From positions 11,707,571 through 11,771,570 of the forward strand of contig CM060850.1 in assembly GCA_030737835.1 (NCBI GenBank): 64,000 nt of DNA. The letters are read 5' to 3'. Of the stretch, positions 35,854 to 47,388 are shown in pieces; within the stretch, counting starts at the first letter, position 1; the number at the start of each line of letters is the position of its first letter. Source of the DNA: Acorus gramineus (lineage: Eukaryota > Streptophyta > Magnoliopsida > Acorales > Acoraceae). The notes below the pieces were generated by a model that was not told the DNA's origin, ran no database searches, and saw only the letters and a list, made by a program, of their open reading frames with translations. The translations under genes and the position numbers were made by a program.

Positions 35854-38800
35854 TGTCACGCCCCAGGTGTCCCCGAGACGTGGCAAAATTAATAAATATC
35901 AGCTATCAATACCTGAGGTCAATAAAGACTCCAACAACAATACACAAGGTGGCAAAGCAAGATAATGATAACTGACTGAAAAGCGGAAGCATAATATATA
36001 AACAATGTTTGTAAATCAAAAATATTATTACAGACTCGAATACACAATCACTGTCCTGTGAGAGCCAAGTCTAGACCAAAGAAAATACAACCTGTGCCAC
36101 ATGCACGATTTACAAAACATAAAATGACTCTAGGAATGCTGACAGCCTCGCACTCGCCACCCGCCGGCAGAACGCTCCACGCCCATAAGACCACGCCACA
36201 GGAAAGCTCCAGCTCCACGCCCAACACTGCCCCTGAAAAGAAACAGTATGCGAGGGGTGAGCTACAAGCTTAGTGAGTGGCTGGAAACCAATCACCATAC
36301 TACAGTTCAATACATAATCAATTTCCTTTCAAGGAAAACATGGGTGGAAACCCATGGATAACTGGGTCACGTGGCAGCGCGACCAACCTCACCCCCACCC
36401 TCACTCCCGGAGGGAGTCTTTTGGGACTTTTGGGGAGAGACCATACCGTCGGTCGAAGAGACCCGGATTTACTGGTCTACACAACAAGTCTTTTGGGACT
36501 TTTGGGGAGAGACCATACCGTCGGTCGAAGAGACCCGGATTTACTGGTCTACACAACACTACTGGATCATCTACATCTAGATAATTGCTCAAACGATGCC
36601 TTTAAACATCGACACAGGACCGGACCCAACAACTATGGGAACGGTCGAACAACGAATGGGTCACGCGGCGATATTCTTCACCTCATCCTTACCCTCACTC
36701 CTGGAGGGAGACTCTTGGGACTTTTGGAAGAGATTTAGACTGCTCTACACCCTTGGTCCACCCGGTAGCCTCTCCCACACTCCATAGCCTCATACCTGGT
36801 ATACTCCCACTATCAGTACTGTCCGACGCATCGGAGGTACCTACGGACGGGAGCCCTCTGTCAGGTCAGCTTTCCAACGCCGGGGAGTCCCTACTCGGAT
36901 CCAACGAAAGGGGAGAACGATTCCCACGCCCGTAACATCATTCGTTAACCCTCTCCCGGGTAGTATCTACAACCCGATCTCCTCAACTCACCGCTCTACA
37001 CCCTTGGTCCGCCAGTAGCCCTTTCCCCAGGTAGCCTCTACCTGGTATACTCCCACGATCAGTACTCTTCCGAATGCATCGGTGGTACCTACGGATGGGA
37101 GCCCTCTGTCAGGACAGCTAAACCCGATAAGTTCCTACATCGGATCCAACGAAGGGGAGAACGATCCCATGTTCGCAAAGCGAACCCAATGAAAAAAAAC
37201 TACTCTCGATACTCACTTATCGAGATATCAAAACATAGGCATAACAACAATCTATTCAACACAAGTTAGTGGGTCGTAACATCGCCGACCCACCCCACCC
37301 TCACCCTCACCCTTTAAGGGGTGACATGGGCCTCTTGGGACAGACTAGGCTGCTCTCCACCCTTGGTCCACCGGTAGCCTCTCCCACACTCCGTAGCCTC
37401 TACCTGGTATACTCTCACTATCAGTACTGTCCGACGCATCGGAGGTACCTACGGATGGGAGCCCTCTTTCAGGACAGCTTTCTAACGCCGGGGAGTCCCT
37501 ACTCGGATCCAACCAAAAGGAGAAGACAGCCTACTCACGCGCGTACGATCCTCTTGGATCCGTCGACAACGATTTCTAACACTACTAATGTCATGAATTC
37601 TCAAGAATTCCTCCAGGGCGCATAACTAAGATGCGGGGAAACATATATTATAACAACAAGGTTATAATATTCTCTAAGGCATGCTTACAACCATATAATC
37701 ACATTTGATTTAAATAAATTAAACTAAATGGGAAACATGCGTAGGTCGAGGCTTTCCAATCAAGGGACATGGTGTCTAGGCATGTATGGGCCTCTATACA
37801 TGATATATGGATGCATATCCCTAGCATACAAGGTCTAATGTGGCATGGTTACATCATATTAATCATGCATTAACATGGTATCTACATATTATAGCTAGGG
37901 GGCCCCATCGATGCGCGACGCGCGTCTATGCGGGTCGAGCGCATCCCTAGAAGGGGGGGGGATTGGAATCGAACCACTCACCTTACAACCCGGGACCTCG
38001 CGCATCCCTTCCGACGAGATCTGCAAGGTAGGGGCATCCAATTTGGTGAGTAACAACACAATTTACACATAGAAATCATTAGAAATACCCAATACTCGGA
38101 CAAGCATGCATACGGACTCGCACGCATGCGAGCACGCACGTACGCACGCGAGTCCGAGTGCCCCGACACCTACCCGAACCCTCGGGCAGCCACACGCATG
38201 GCCCCCCGCACGCGCACGCACGCATACGCACGCGCCCCAGCACCCTCGGCGCACTGCCGCGCGCCTGCCCGCGCGCCCAGACGCGCTGCCCGCGCACGCG
38301 CACTGCGCGTCCAGCCCACGCGCCCTCGCGCAGCACCCCGCGCATGCCCCAGCACGTGCACGCACGCACACGCACGCGCGCACTGGTCCCCAGCCCCGCG
38401 CCCAGGCGCATGCCCAGGCGCACTGCCCCGCTCGCACTGCACCCGCGCGCCCACTCCGCGTGCACCCGCGCACTCGCGCGCACGCGCGCACTCGCGCGCA
38501 CGCGCCCACGCACGTCTGCGCCCCCGCCAGCGCGCGCCTGTGCGCGCACGCTCGCAGACAACCCCAAACGCGGGCCTGGCCAACCCTTACCCCTTTTTAA
38601 CCCTCCCCAACCCCTCACACACACTCTAACCCCTATGCATAGCATGCATGACTTCCCCAACCATCCCAACAGCCCTTACAAATCAAAAAGAAGGGGAAGA
38701 GGACTTACCAAAAGAGGAAAACGGAAAGGGGGAGGTGCGGGGCTCTCGACGCGCCCACGGCCACCTCAACCACCACCACCACCACCTCTTCAGCCTCTCC

Positions 38801-39522
38801 TCAGCCTCCTCCTTGGCTGAAAATCAGGGGGGAAGGATCATGAAAAGGGACCAAGAGAGAGGAGGACAAACAACAACAACAACACTTACGTGCTCTTCCT
38901 CCTCCACCTTCTCCTTCTCTTTGGGGAATTAAAACAAACACTTGGGGGATGTGTGTGTAAGAGAGAGAGAGCCCAAGGCTTAGACGTGGGGAATGGGAGG
39001 GGAAGAGAGAGAGAGAGAGAGGGAAGATATTTATTTGCACACAAATATCAAAGGAAGATGGAAATGACTAAGTCGTCCTTGACCAGAAATTCTGCGCATG
39101 CTTCACTGGAACAGCCATAACTTCCTCAATATAGCTCCGAATTGCACAATTCTAATTCCGTTGGAAAGCTAAGAAGATTATCTACAACTTTCATGTTTAT
39201 GCCAAGATCAAATAACCTCTCCAGCTATTCCGAAATTAGAGCTAAACATAGAACAGGGCTGCTGCCAGAATTTTCATCCCCGGGGCATACTTTGTAAAAT
39301 ACCCATAACTTTTACTACAAGAATCCAGTTGATCTGATTCCGCTTCTGTACGAAAGCTAACTCAAAACTGGACATCTCATAATAAAATTATATTTAAACC
39401 TCTTCATCTTGGATTTTAACAAAATCAAATCCAAATACCAAATTGGAAATACATAACTTCGAGGAAAAAAATTATGTAGCCAAATTTTCAATCAGAGCGC
39501 TCCAAATGACACAGGCACAACA
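35854..39522 (-). mobile_element. Solo LTR of a divergent Tekay subfamily
   Basis: On the minus strand it runs from TGTTGTGCCTGTGTCATTTG to ...GGGGCGTGACA; 3669 bp with perfect 5-bp target duplications TTACA (35849-35853 and 39523-39527). Landmarks are shared with the main family although most sequence differs: the GAATTCT..AGAATTC palindrome (near 37600), GGGTGAGGGTGAGG-type minisatellite near 37290-37320, mini-exon 37982-38020 (39 nt), donor GTAAGT at 38708, acceptor CTTTTCAG at 36233, and the GC-rich block 38100-38580. It also has an internal 72-bp tandem duplication (36415-36558). No internal domain is attached. Confidence 0.85.
36415..36558. repeat. 72-bp tandem duplication within the divergent LTR
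   Basis: 36415-36486 and 36487-36558 are identical as read. The repeat shows up as duplicated peptides in several frames, but nothing there is coding. Confidence 0.85.
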
Positions 39523-39527
39523 TTACA

Positions 39528-39762
39528 GATGCAAGTCCACACTTGAAGAAAAATCATAACATGATTACCACGTTTAAAAGAGATCCTCAATTCGTATTAC
39601 TACAGCCTAGAGAGAGACAAAAAAAAGTCTGTTTTAGTTGCACCCAAGTCACACGGGCATAAGATTAGGTGGCTCCAGAAGTGACCAGAATCAAGATAAG
39701 CCAATCTAGAGAAACAAATTCAGACACACAACCACAGAGAGGGAGAGGGAGAGGGAGAGTAC
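39528..39762. other. Intron-like sequence beside the TRAF1-like exon
   Basis: Sequence downstream, on the minus strand, of the donor at 39761-39762. A GAGGGA/GAGGGAGA purine tract at 39735-39760 directly follows the exon. No further MATH-domain exon recognised. Confidence 0.4.
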
Positions 39763-39950
39763 CGCACATCATCATCATCATCATCATCATCGGTGTCCCA
39801 ATAAGGCGGAGAAGTGGAAGGGATCCCATTCTCCACCTGGTCACAGGACCTCCATTCAGCCAAGGAATCACCCGACAGGCATCGCTAGCCGCTCGATATC
39901 CCATCCGAACCCCTCCCCATCCCATAATCTTCACTCGAGCTCCCGGCCAT
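39763..39950 (-). pseudogene. First exon of a TRAF1-like (MUSE13/14-type) MATH-domain gene, with nonsense mutation
   Basis: The minus-strand ATG at 39950 reads MAGSSSEDYGMGRGSDGISS, then a TAG stop, then RCLSGDSLAEWRS, VENGIPSTSPPYWDTD and an Asp run from (GAT)8. This matches, as I recall it, the N-terminus of plant TRAF-candidate proteins such as Arabidopsis TRAF1a/1b (MUSE14/13), which help turn over NLR immune receptors. A GTACTC donor follows at 39762. Where related proteins have a Gln after ISSG there is TAG, a one-base change. No MATH domain follows. So it is a broken, isolated first exon. Confidence 0.65.
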
Positions 39951-40767
39951 GGTAATGTTTCCTCCAAGCAAAACTCAATGAGAGAAACAAAAACTTATGA
40001 TTATCTAACCTCCTTAGAAAGCTTAAACCCAATATTCACCTGTACAAATCAATTTGAAGACAAATAATGAATGCCTATGTGTGATAGTTGCGCAAGTTGT
40101 CTCCGCCAACTCCACTGAATACTACATAGCATTAAAAATTAGAAGTGCATTGATAGACTCACTCAATCCATTTTACTCTGTATTGAAACCAGAGCATTTA
40201 CTTTACATTAAGTTAGTCTGTGTAAGACTGATGCAGATCTCTCTCTGATATATGCTCTACAAAATTTGTCTAAGTGCCAAAGTAAATATCAAATGACAAA
40301 GATCTAGATTACAGAAAAATATACTAGGCATCTGATATACTTGCATATACGTGCATAACATAGAGCATTAGAAATCATGAATTATGAGTGTGGGATTCAT
40401 CATAGCATTTATTGACTCAATAAAATTAAAAAAAAAATCTGGATGGTATTTTTGCAAGACAACAATGACAATCTTACATCATAGGAGGGATCTGTAAACA
40501 GCAAAGATGGTATTAAAAGATGAATCAATTACAAAACCTCATGTACTACCTAAAGTTTTATATGAATGATATCATGCATTTGAGTACCAAAACAACCATA
40601 AAAAAAAACAACTAACTAACAAACAGGAAGTGGCGATTATATAGTCAACTGAAATTGCATTCCTAAGCTTAATTTCAAAATATATAGCGTCGATAAATTA
40701 GAATCTTGATGCATGAAAGCCATAATGAGATGAATAGAAATATACCACTATGTATTCATTGCTGAAA
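39951..40767. other. AT-rich DNA upstream of the TRAF1-like exon
   Basis: Could be the 5' intron or promoter of the captured fragment; no motif I can assign. Confidence 0.4.
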
Positions 40768-42713
40768 CCATTTAGATTTTTTTTTTTTAGGTGGAGTGGG
40801 GCGCTGAAAGTTTAAAATTTGGTATGATGGTATGTCCATCCTCTTCGCAGATGCCTAAGTTTTATATCTGACATGTTTGGTTCTTTAATCTTTTTTTTAT
40901 CTCAAGTTGTCATTGTTGTTTACTGGGTTTTCTTTTTGAGATAACAGTTATACCCTTGAATAAGTATGAAATATGCAAGACTGATTTATGAGATATGACA
41001 GTTTTGAAATGTGTGTGTAAGACTGTTAGATGAAATAATTTTTTAAAAATGACAAAGAATTGTATTTTTATCTATTGGCAATTTGGCATAAATAAACACT
41101 GATAAACAATTTCAGACTTTCCTTATAATAGTAATCAGATATTATTCTAGCTAATTCAAACATAGCTATTAAGATTTATCCAAGGAAAACAAACTCCAGT
41201 ATTCACCCATATTCTATGTTAATTCTCCACCACAAACGAGATGCATGTTTCTACAACCTTATTCAGGTAGATATGCCAAGATTGACTAAAGTAGTGTTTC
41301 GGTAAAACTGATTCTGCAGGAAGCTGCCTCCCCTCAATTTTCTATAATAGCAGCTTTTGGGCACTATTTACATAAAATCTGTCCGCAAAAAGCTACAATT
41401 ATAAAACTATTTGATTGAACGATTCCAAACCAACTTCTTGCAAATGTAAAAACAAATGTAAAAACTGTTCCTTCATAAAACTACCTAAAATAACAAACAG
41501 ATTTAGCTGTCACCAACAAATCCAATAAATAAATCTTATCCAAAGATAATGTGTCATTGTTTGGTCATGTCACACAAATAATGCCACACCAATAATGTGT
41601 TATTTGGTTTATTATAATTTCTTTGTTCACTTTCTCACATATATTTTATCAATACATACTTCTACAACCTTATTCAGGTAGATATGTCAAGATTGACTAA
41701 GGTCGTGTTTGATAGCGGGATTGTAAAACTGATTCTACAGGAAGCTCCCCCCCCCCCCCCTCATTTTTTTCAATCGTAACTTTTGAACATTATTTATCGA
41801 AAATCTATCTGTAAAAAGTTACCATTGCAAAATAATTTGATTGTACAATTATAAAATCAGCTTTTTATAAATGTAAAAAATGTTCAATTGCATATTCAAA
41901 CGATGTCTAACTTAACAAGCATATCTCGCTGTCACCAACAAATCTTATCCAAAGATAACGAGTCTGACCAATAATGTCACAGCAATAATGAGTTATTTGT
42001 TTATTATATTTTCTTTATTTAACTTTCTCACAGATATTTTATCATTACAGACGTTGACTATAATTGAGCATCTGAAAGTTTAGTATAAAATAATGTATGA
42101 AATTGGGATGTGCAGGGAATTGAGGAGTTTTTGCAGGAGTCCCAAAAAATTCAGGAAGGAAAACCCAACCTTTGGAATCATAACTGTTTGCAGGCCATCT
42201 CATCGGTTTACAGACTGAGGGCTACTTTGCTACCCAATGCAATAGAAAACGATAATGTATTATTTGATATTTATCAAGGTTAATACAACTCTCAAAAGAG
42301 AAAACTGCATGTGTTCTTTCAGTTTTGACCTGAAATATAATGTTAATGGCCTCAGCTGCCTCTTTTAACACAACAATTAAAGTCCCCAAAAAGAGTAATT
42401 TCTTTAAATCTTATTGAGTTTGACTGATTCGCTCCGTCAGACTCTTTAACTTTTCCACCTTAATGTTTCATTGGAGACTAGAATTCTATCCCAAAATCCA
42501 AATCAAACACTAGACTACAATGTTTCTCAAGTCAAAGAAACTTATAGCTTAATTAAAAGCTACTTACAGACATTATTTTTGTAAAAAAAATGGCATCCAA
42601 AAGATAGTTTTTTTCCATAATGGGTGGAGAGACTGCTTCCTTCAAACTCGATTTTAAAAGAAGCTTTTCTTATTAAAGATAGTGCTTAGATTCATTTCCA
42701 AACAAGACCTCTC
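40768..42713. repeat. Left part of SOT duplicon, copy B
   Basis: Aligns nearly base for base with 56493-58404, with small indels. It contains an internal pair of diverged direct repeats (about 41220-41460 and 41640-41885, sharing CTTCTACAACCTTATTCAGG and GATTGACTAA), a 14-C run near 41748, and the unidentified exon at 42116-42278. Confidence 0.75.
42116..42278 (+). pseudogene. Unidentified conserved exon, copy 1
   Basis: After a GTGCAG acceptor the frame is open for 55 codons (GIEEFLQESQKIQEGKPNL, WNHNCLQAISSVYRLRA and more) to a TAA, with a plausible GTTAAT donor at 42279. The second copy (57806-57968) is intact too, and a degraded inverted copy lies at 3380-3620. I do not recognise the family. 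It could equally be conserved transposon sequence. Confidence 0.4.
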
Positions 42714-44217
42714 CTAGAATTCCAACCCAGACCCCCTCAGCTTCTCTTCGGTGATCCGATCGAGCCGCTCCGCCATCTCCAGCGAGAGATGCCTCTTCCA
42801 GTCCCCGACCTCGCCCTTCCTGAAGAATCCCTTGTTCTTGATTTCCCCACGCCCAAACACAATACTCCCGTTCTTGTTCACCTCCAGCCCACTCAACCTT
42901 TCAAAGCTACACATCTCAACAATCTCCTCCACCTTCCCCTCCCTCTCCTCTTCCTCCAAGAAAGGACACCCAATGAACTCCGACAACCTCCTCAAACTCC
43001 CTCCCGTGTCCGCCTTCATTTCTTCATACTTCATGAACATCACCCTCTCCGGCCTTCGCAAGCTCTCCCTCCAGTAACCCAACGCATGCTCCCATATCGG
43101 CCACCCCATGGAGACGCCCGAGCAGAAGAGCTCGAAAACCTCATCAAATGAGAGGTGTGCGAGCCCACGCGCACCCGCACACACGAAGTTATCCTTCGGA
43201 TCGCGGCATAGGTATATGATCCGGCAGCCAGAGCTTAGTACGGACTCTGGCAACAGAAAGAAGGGGGTGTGGACCGCAAAGAGCCTCGGCGCGGGGAGGG
43301 AGTTGTTGTCCGAGAGGCGGCCATCCAAGTAGAGTTTGGACATGAAGGGGACACACTCGTGGGGGTTCATTTTAGACTGTCCAAAAGAAGAGAACATCAC
43401 CTCGCTCATGTTGAAATAATGAAAAGAAAAAAAATTATTTGATATTATATTTGTTAACAATAATAATGACATCCCATGTTCACAGGGAAGGGAATTTATA
43501 CTTGTTGCCTATCAATCGGTTCGGGGAGAAACAACTCTACTACCTGGTCAATTGTGGAATGAAATTGCCGGGACAGGAAAATGAGAGGATCTAAATTAAT
43601 GAGGTAGTCGAAGGAATCGATCTGTACTATTGGTTTCTTTGATCAAAAACAGGGGATCGATGTAGTAGATTAGGGGGTAGGGGGTGTGTCTATGTCAGAT
43701 CTCCATTTGAACCATTGTAAAGGACTGTGTGTATCGGTACAAATCCTTATTTTCAAATCAATACAAGATTTTGATTATCAATAAAAAAATAATTAATAAA
43801 AAGAGTAGAAATAGTTCCGCAAAAAGTGCGTGTGCGTGTTTTTCTATCTTTTTTTAATTAGAAAATAGAAACCGACAAGAAGTGATATCAGAGCAATACC
43901 AACATGGACAGGACGAGGGAGCGATTGCGGTTCACCGTGGCGAAGGTGAGGGCCTTGAGCCAGGTCGTGCCAGATTTGGGGAAGGTGACGAGGATTACGT
44001 CGGTGGGTCGGGCGACGAAGCGGTCACGGACGGCCATGGTTGCCTCCACGGTGATGCGGGGGTACCAGAAACCGTTGTATTGGTGGAGGTCCAAGCCGTC
44101 GGGGCCCCAGCGTTGGCTGGGGAAGGTGGAGATTAGGTCATTGTATCTGTTGTTGGACTCTTGATCACCTGTTGATTCATTGGTGGAGCTCATTGAGGGA
44201 CTCTGTGGGGATGCCAT
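42714..44217 (-). pseudogene. Sulfotransferase SOT-B, 24-bp deletion in the PAPS site
   Basis: Two exons on the minus strand, 44217-43900 (106 codons) and 43376-42714 (220 aa plus stop), with a 523-nt intron (GTATTG ... GGACAG), predicting 326 aa. The frame is open throughout and the PKSGTTWLK loop, RLFAVHTPF His and RKGEVGDWK are kept. Relative to SOT-C, eight residues (SLWHHFFV) are missing directly after CRDPKDNFV. That includes the Ser which, in this family's 3'-phosphate motif, contacts the PAPS 3'-phosphate, plus the start of the following helix. The 24-bp loss lies between ACGAAG repeats still present as a pair in SOT-C. The enzyme is probably inactive or impaired, though an expressed protein is possible. 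Confidence 0.8.
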
Positions 44218-44290
44218 ATTTTTGTATTGGAAATGGGAAAGTAGAGCAGTATGGTAATGATCTTATATAGGAAATTATTTGTTAATATAT
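44218..44290 (-). promoter_or_regulatory. SOT-B core promoter
   Basis: TATA box (TATATAAG on minus, 44262-44269) about 45 bp before the ATG, in the same TTTCCTATATAAGAT context as SOT-A and SOT-C. Just upstream is a (TA)n tract where a hairpin-headed repeat has inserted, which separates this promoter from the upstream sequence that SOT-C has. Confidence 0.6.
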
Positions 44291-44305
44291 ATATATATAT
44301 ATATA

Positions 44306-44637
44306 GGGTCGCGATGGGGTGTGACCGTGCGCACGGTGCACCCCATCGTGCGCCCCTAACGTGGGCCGTGCGATCGCTGGTCGTGCGATCGCACGGTTCA
44401 CATTTTTTTAAAAAAAAAAAACAAAACGAAAAAAAAAACAAATCGACCCCCGTCAACGACGACCGCGACCCCCGTCGACGACGACCGCACGGACCTCCGT
44501 CGATGGGGTTGCAGAGGGACGGGGGTCGCGGTCATCGTCGACGGGGTCCGTGCGGTCGTCGTCGAGGGACGGGGGTCACGGTCGTCGTCAACGGGGATCG
44601 ACGAGAGAGAGTGAGTGGTTTCGAGAGAGAGAGAGAG

Positions 44638-44673
<36 letters not shown>

Positions 44674-44690
44674 GGGGGTCGATTTTTTAT
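44306..44690 (+). mobile_element. (TA)n-associated hairpin-headed repeat, copy 2
   Basis: Begins directly after (TA)n (about 44286-44305) with GGGTCGCGATGGGGTG. The head shares GTGCGCACGGTGCACC and the hairpin 44363-44399 (15-nt arms, 7-nt loop, GCGATCGC core) with copy 1. An A-rich run follows. Then comes a variable body bounded by a perfect 15-bp inverted repeat, AAATCGACCCCCGTC (44440-44454) and its complement (44671-44685), with a (GA)n tract. It lies about 40-60 bp upstream of the SOT-B TATA box. No coding capacity. Confidence 0.55.
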
Positions 44691-45440
44691 CTAATCTAAT
44701 ATTCTATGTATTTAAAAATAATCAAACATTGAAATTTAACCGAAATGCAATTATGTATGCAATGAATATTTTTAAAAAAATAATAAATAAAATAAAATAA
44801 AATTTTAATTAAAAATTGCAATCGTCACATCCAGTGCCCCCTGGAATTGTGTTATTCTTTCATTGGTATAAGGGGACCCACCTGTCAAATAACAATTCAT
44901 AACATAAAATCATCTGTCATTACCTTGTATACATCAATGAGATCTATATGTCAAATCAACTTTTACACATAATTCACATTGTATTATTAGTCAACCAAAT
45001 AACTCAATGTTTATTATTATGTTTTCCAATGAAAATAATAAAAAACACAATCAAACAAAAAAATCATTTATTTCATTGATAAAGTTATATATCACTGCAA
45101 TAGGTATAAATCCCAGAATAGTTTATGTCTCTACCCAAACTAGCACTAATACTATTTGTTTGTAGAGGCATATGTCACTGAATTTAGATATGGATAACAA
45201 TTAAGTCATGAGTTTTTTTTTTTTTTTGTTATTTTTATTTATTTGTTTGTTTATTTATTTATTTTGTTGCGATTGCTCACGTTTTTTTTTTTTTTTTTGT
45301 AAAGAAGAGTACTCATATAAACCATTGATTTTTTAACTTTTATAGGGTAAAAGACATCTATGTCTTTATAAACTTGAAAAAAAACGACATAGATCTCATT
45401 ATAATCTTTCACAACATACACTCATGATCCCCTCTTCTTC
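44691..45440. other. AT-rich spacer
   Basis: No gene. Near 45345 GGGTAAAAGACATCTATG resembles the end of the Mutator-like MITE at 53229, possibly a fragment of the same family. Long T runs near 45215-45300. Confidence 0.4.
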
Positions 45441-46010
45441 TCATTTTAAATGATACCTACTGGTGGGCTTGTCCGGATTGCCAAGTTTGTTCTTTTCTGG
45501 GCCATTTGCATATCAACCCCCAGGTTCTACCAGGTTCACAATCAAACCCCTATCTGTGTAACAAATAGATCCCTAATCCAGATTTCTAGATTCTCAAAAC
45601 ATGACATCTTAATGAAATTTCATCCAATTGTTTTTATTGTCATTTAATAAATATCAAAAATTACGAAAGGAATCACACCCATTTCAACCTATAAAGTTAT
45701 TGGTAGAAACCTTTTGATTTCAAAATTTGTTTCTAGATTGTTTTTTTTTTATATCTATGCATATAACTGTTTCTTTGGATGTGAAAAGTACTCTTTTGTT
45801 GGGCTGTATTTTTTTTATTGATTATATTGTTTATCAGATTTTTTATTTTGTGGAGGGGGGTGCTGGAAGTTTGAAATTTGGTATGATGATATGTCCCTCT
45901 TTTTTGTAGATGCCCAAGTTTTATATCTGACAGATTTAATTCTTTGATATCTTTTTTTGTATCTCAAGTTGTCATTGTTGTTGAACGGGTTTTCTTTTTG
46001 AGTGGGTTGT
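45441..46010. repeat. Diverged copy of the 56195-56660 block
   Basis: Shares AACAAATAGATCCCTAATCC-like, AAAACATGACATCT and TTTGAAATTTGGTATGATG strings, in the same order, with 56195-56660. The second half also matches the start of duplicon B (40790 on). Confidence 0.6.
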
Positions 46011-47075
46011 GTGGCTTCTTTATTTAGATTGATTTCTTGATAGAGGAAATAGTGCTTTTTAATTATATTTGAATTTTTTTCTCTATTTTTCTGGATTGGT
46101 TTTGTGATGAAATTGTAATATTATTTGATTTCATTTAATTGACGTACAATGACTTTTTTAAACACGCTCATTTGCACGTTTATTTAACTAGTATATATAG
46201 AGAGAGGTAGTTGGCGATGTAGCCCAACCTCAATTGAGTTTTCCTCCCATTTCTTGGGTCCCCCCTGCAAATGCATTCAATTAATATATTTCTACCTAGC
46301 TTGTACATCTTCTCTTTTTGTCAATAGTTTTTAATCAATACAATTACATTTATATATATATATATATTCCATCTATTGAAAATATTAAAAAATAAAATAA
46401 AGAAGAAAAAAAATAATTTCAAAAAGATAAAAAAAAAAATGTCTTTTCCCTTATCATAACAAAAAGGGCAATAGGGCATATATACAGTCTTTAATTTCTT
46501 CAAGATCTCCTCACAATGGATTGGAAAAAATGAAGTGTGCGGCCAATGAGAGAAGACCTTCGGTTCAACTCGAGTTCCATGAGATGTGCTATGTGGAGCA
46601 AACCCTTGACATCGACATCAACCACAATTCAAAATTGTAAAAGAAAATTTTTTAAATAGAATTTTAAAAAATGATTGATTTTGGTATTTCTAACACTTAG
46701 ATGATTTTTTGAGTATTTTTCTTAAATTTTTATTCTTCGATAATTTATAATCATTCCTTTTGCGTGCCTTATAAATTTTAGCCACATGAATTTTTGTGTA
46801 AGTTTTGCTCACCCTGATCTTTAACTAATAAAAAAATTAAGTTGGTACATAGTCTCTTTCTTATTGCCTTAGCCGGTATTAATCCTCATTTTTTCCCTAA
46901 GTCTTTTTTATTTGCCTCGATCAGCTGGTGCTAATCCACATTTTATAATTAACCTATTAATCTATTATATGCCACTGCCTATTATATGCTAGGTTAGAAA
47001 ATAAAAAAAAAAATTCATTCATTTTAGGCCGCCTCCCTTCAACACACGTATGCAGATACAAGGAGAGATGCATTT
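46011..47075. other. AT-rich spacer with a stray SOT promoter piece
   Basis: No gene. At 46735-46815 a piece of the SOT promoter module is present (ATAATTTATAATCATTCC, GTGTAAGTTTTGCTCACC) without TATA box or exon. Confidence 0.5.
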
Positions 47076-47388
47076 GAATCAATGTTCTAAAAATCCATTC
47101 TAAGCTTCGATTAATCCCCCGCCTAGGTTTAAATGAGCCCAACCAATAACTCTTAGAGTTTAGTTACTTTTCTGATTAATTTCTAGTTCACCAATAAACA
47201 ATTAAGTTACTTTATAGATTATATATTTATTAATTTATTTTTTATGTTATTCTTATTATGTTTGTATTATTATTTTATTTTGATGTTATTTTGTTATTTT
47301 TTTATAGTAATAATTATTATATATATAACAGTTATAATATGAAAGGTTTTATATGGTGTTGTTCTACGAATGTCTTTGTTGTCAATCG
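47076..47388. other. Paralogous flank, left of copia insertion
   Basis: Aligns with 1994-2294. It has no LTR at GAATC (47076-47080), so it is the empty site for the gypsy LTR ending at 1993. AATCG at 47384-47388 is the left target duplication of the copia element. Confidence 0.7.

Noticed and set aside
38063..38820. 148-220 aa frames on both strands
   Set aside because: GC-rich block of the divergent LTR, low-complexity Ala/Arg/His/Pro composition.
42714..43472. SOT-B as a single-exon gene starting at 43472 (and SOT-C at 59187)
   Set aside because: The N-terminal residues come from intron sequence; a clear exon 1 with the PAPS loop lies upstream and joins in phase at the ACAG acceptor.
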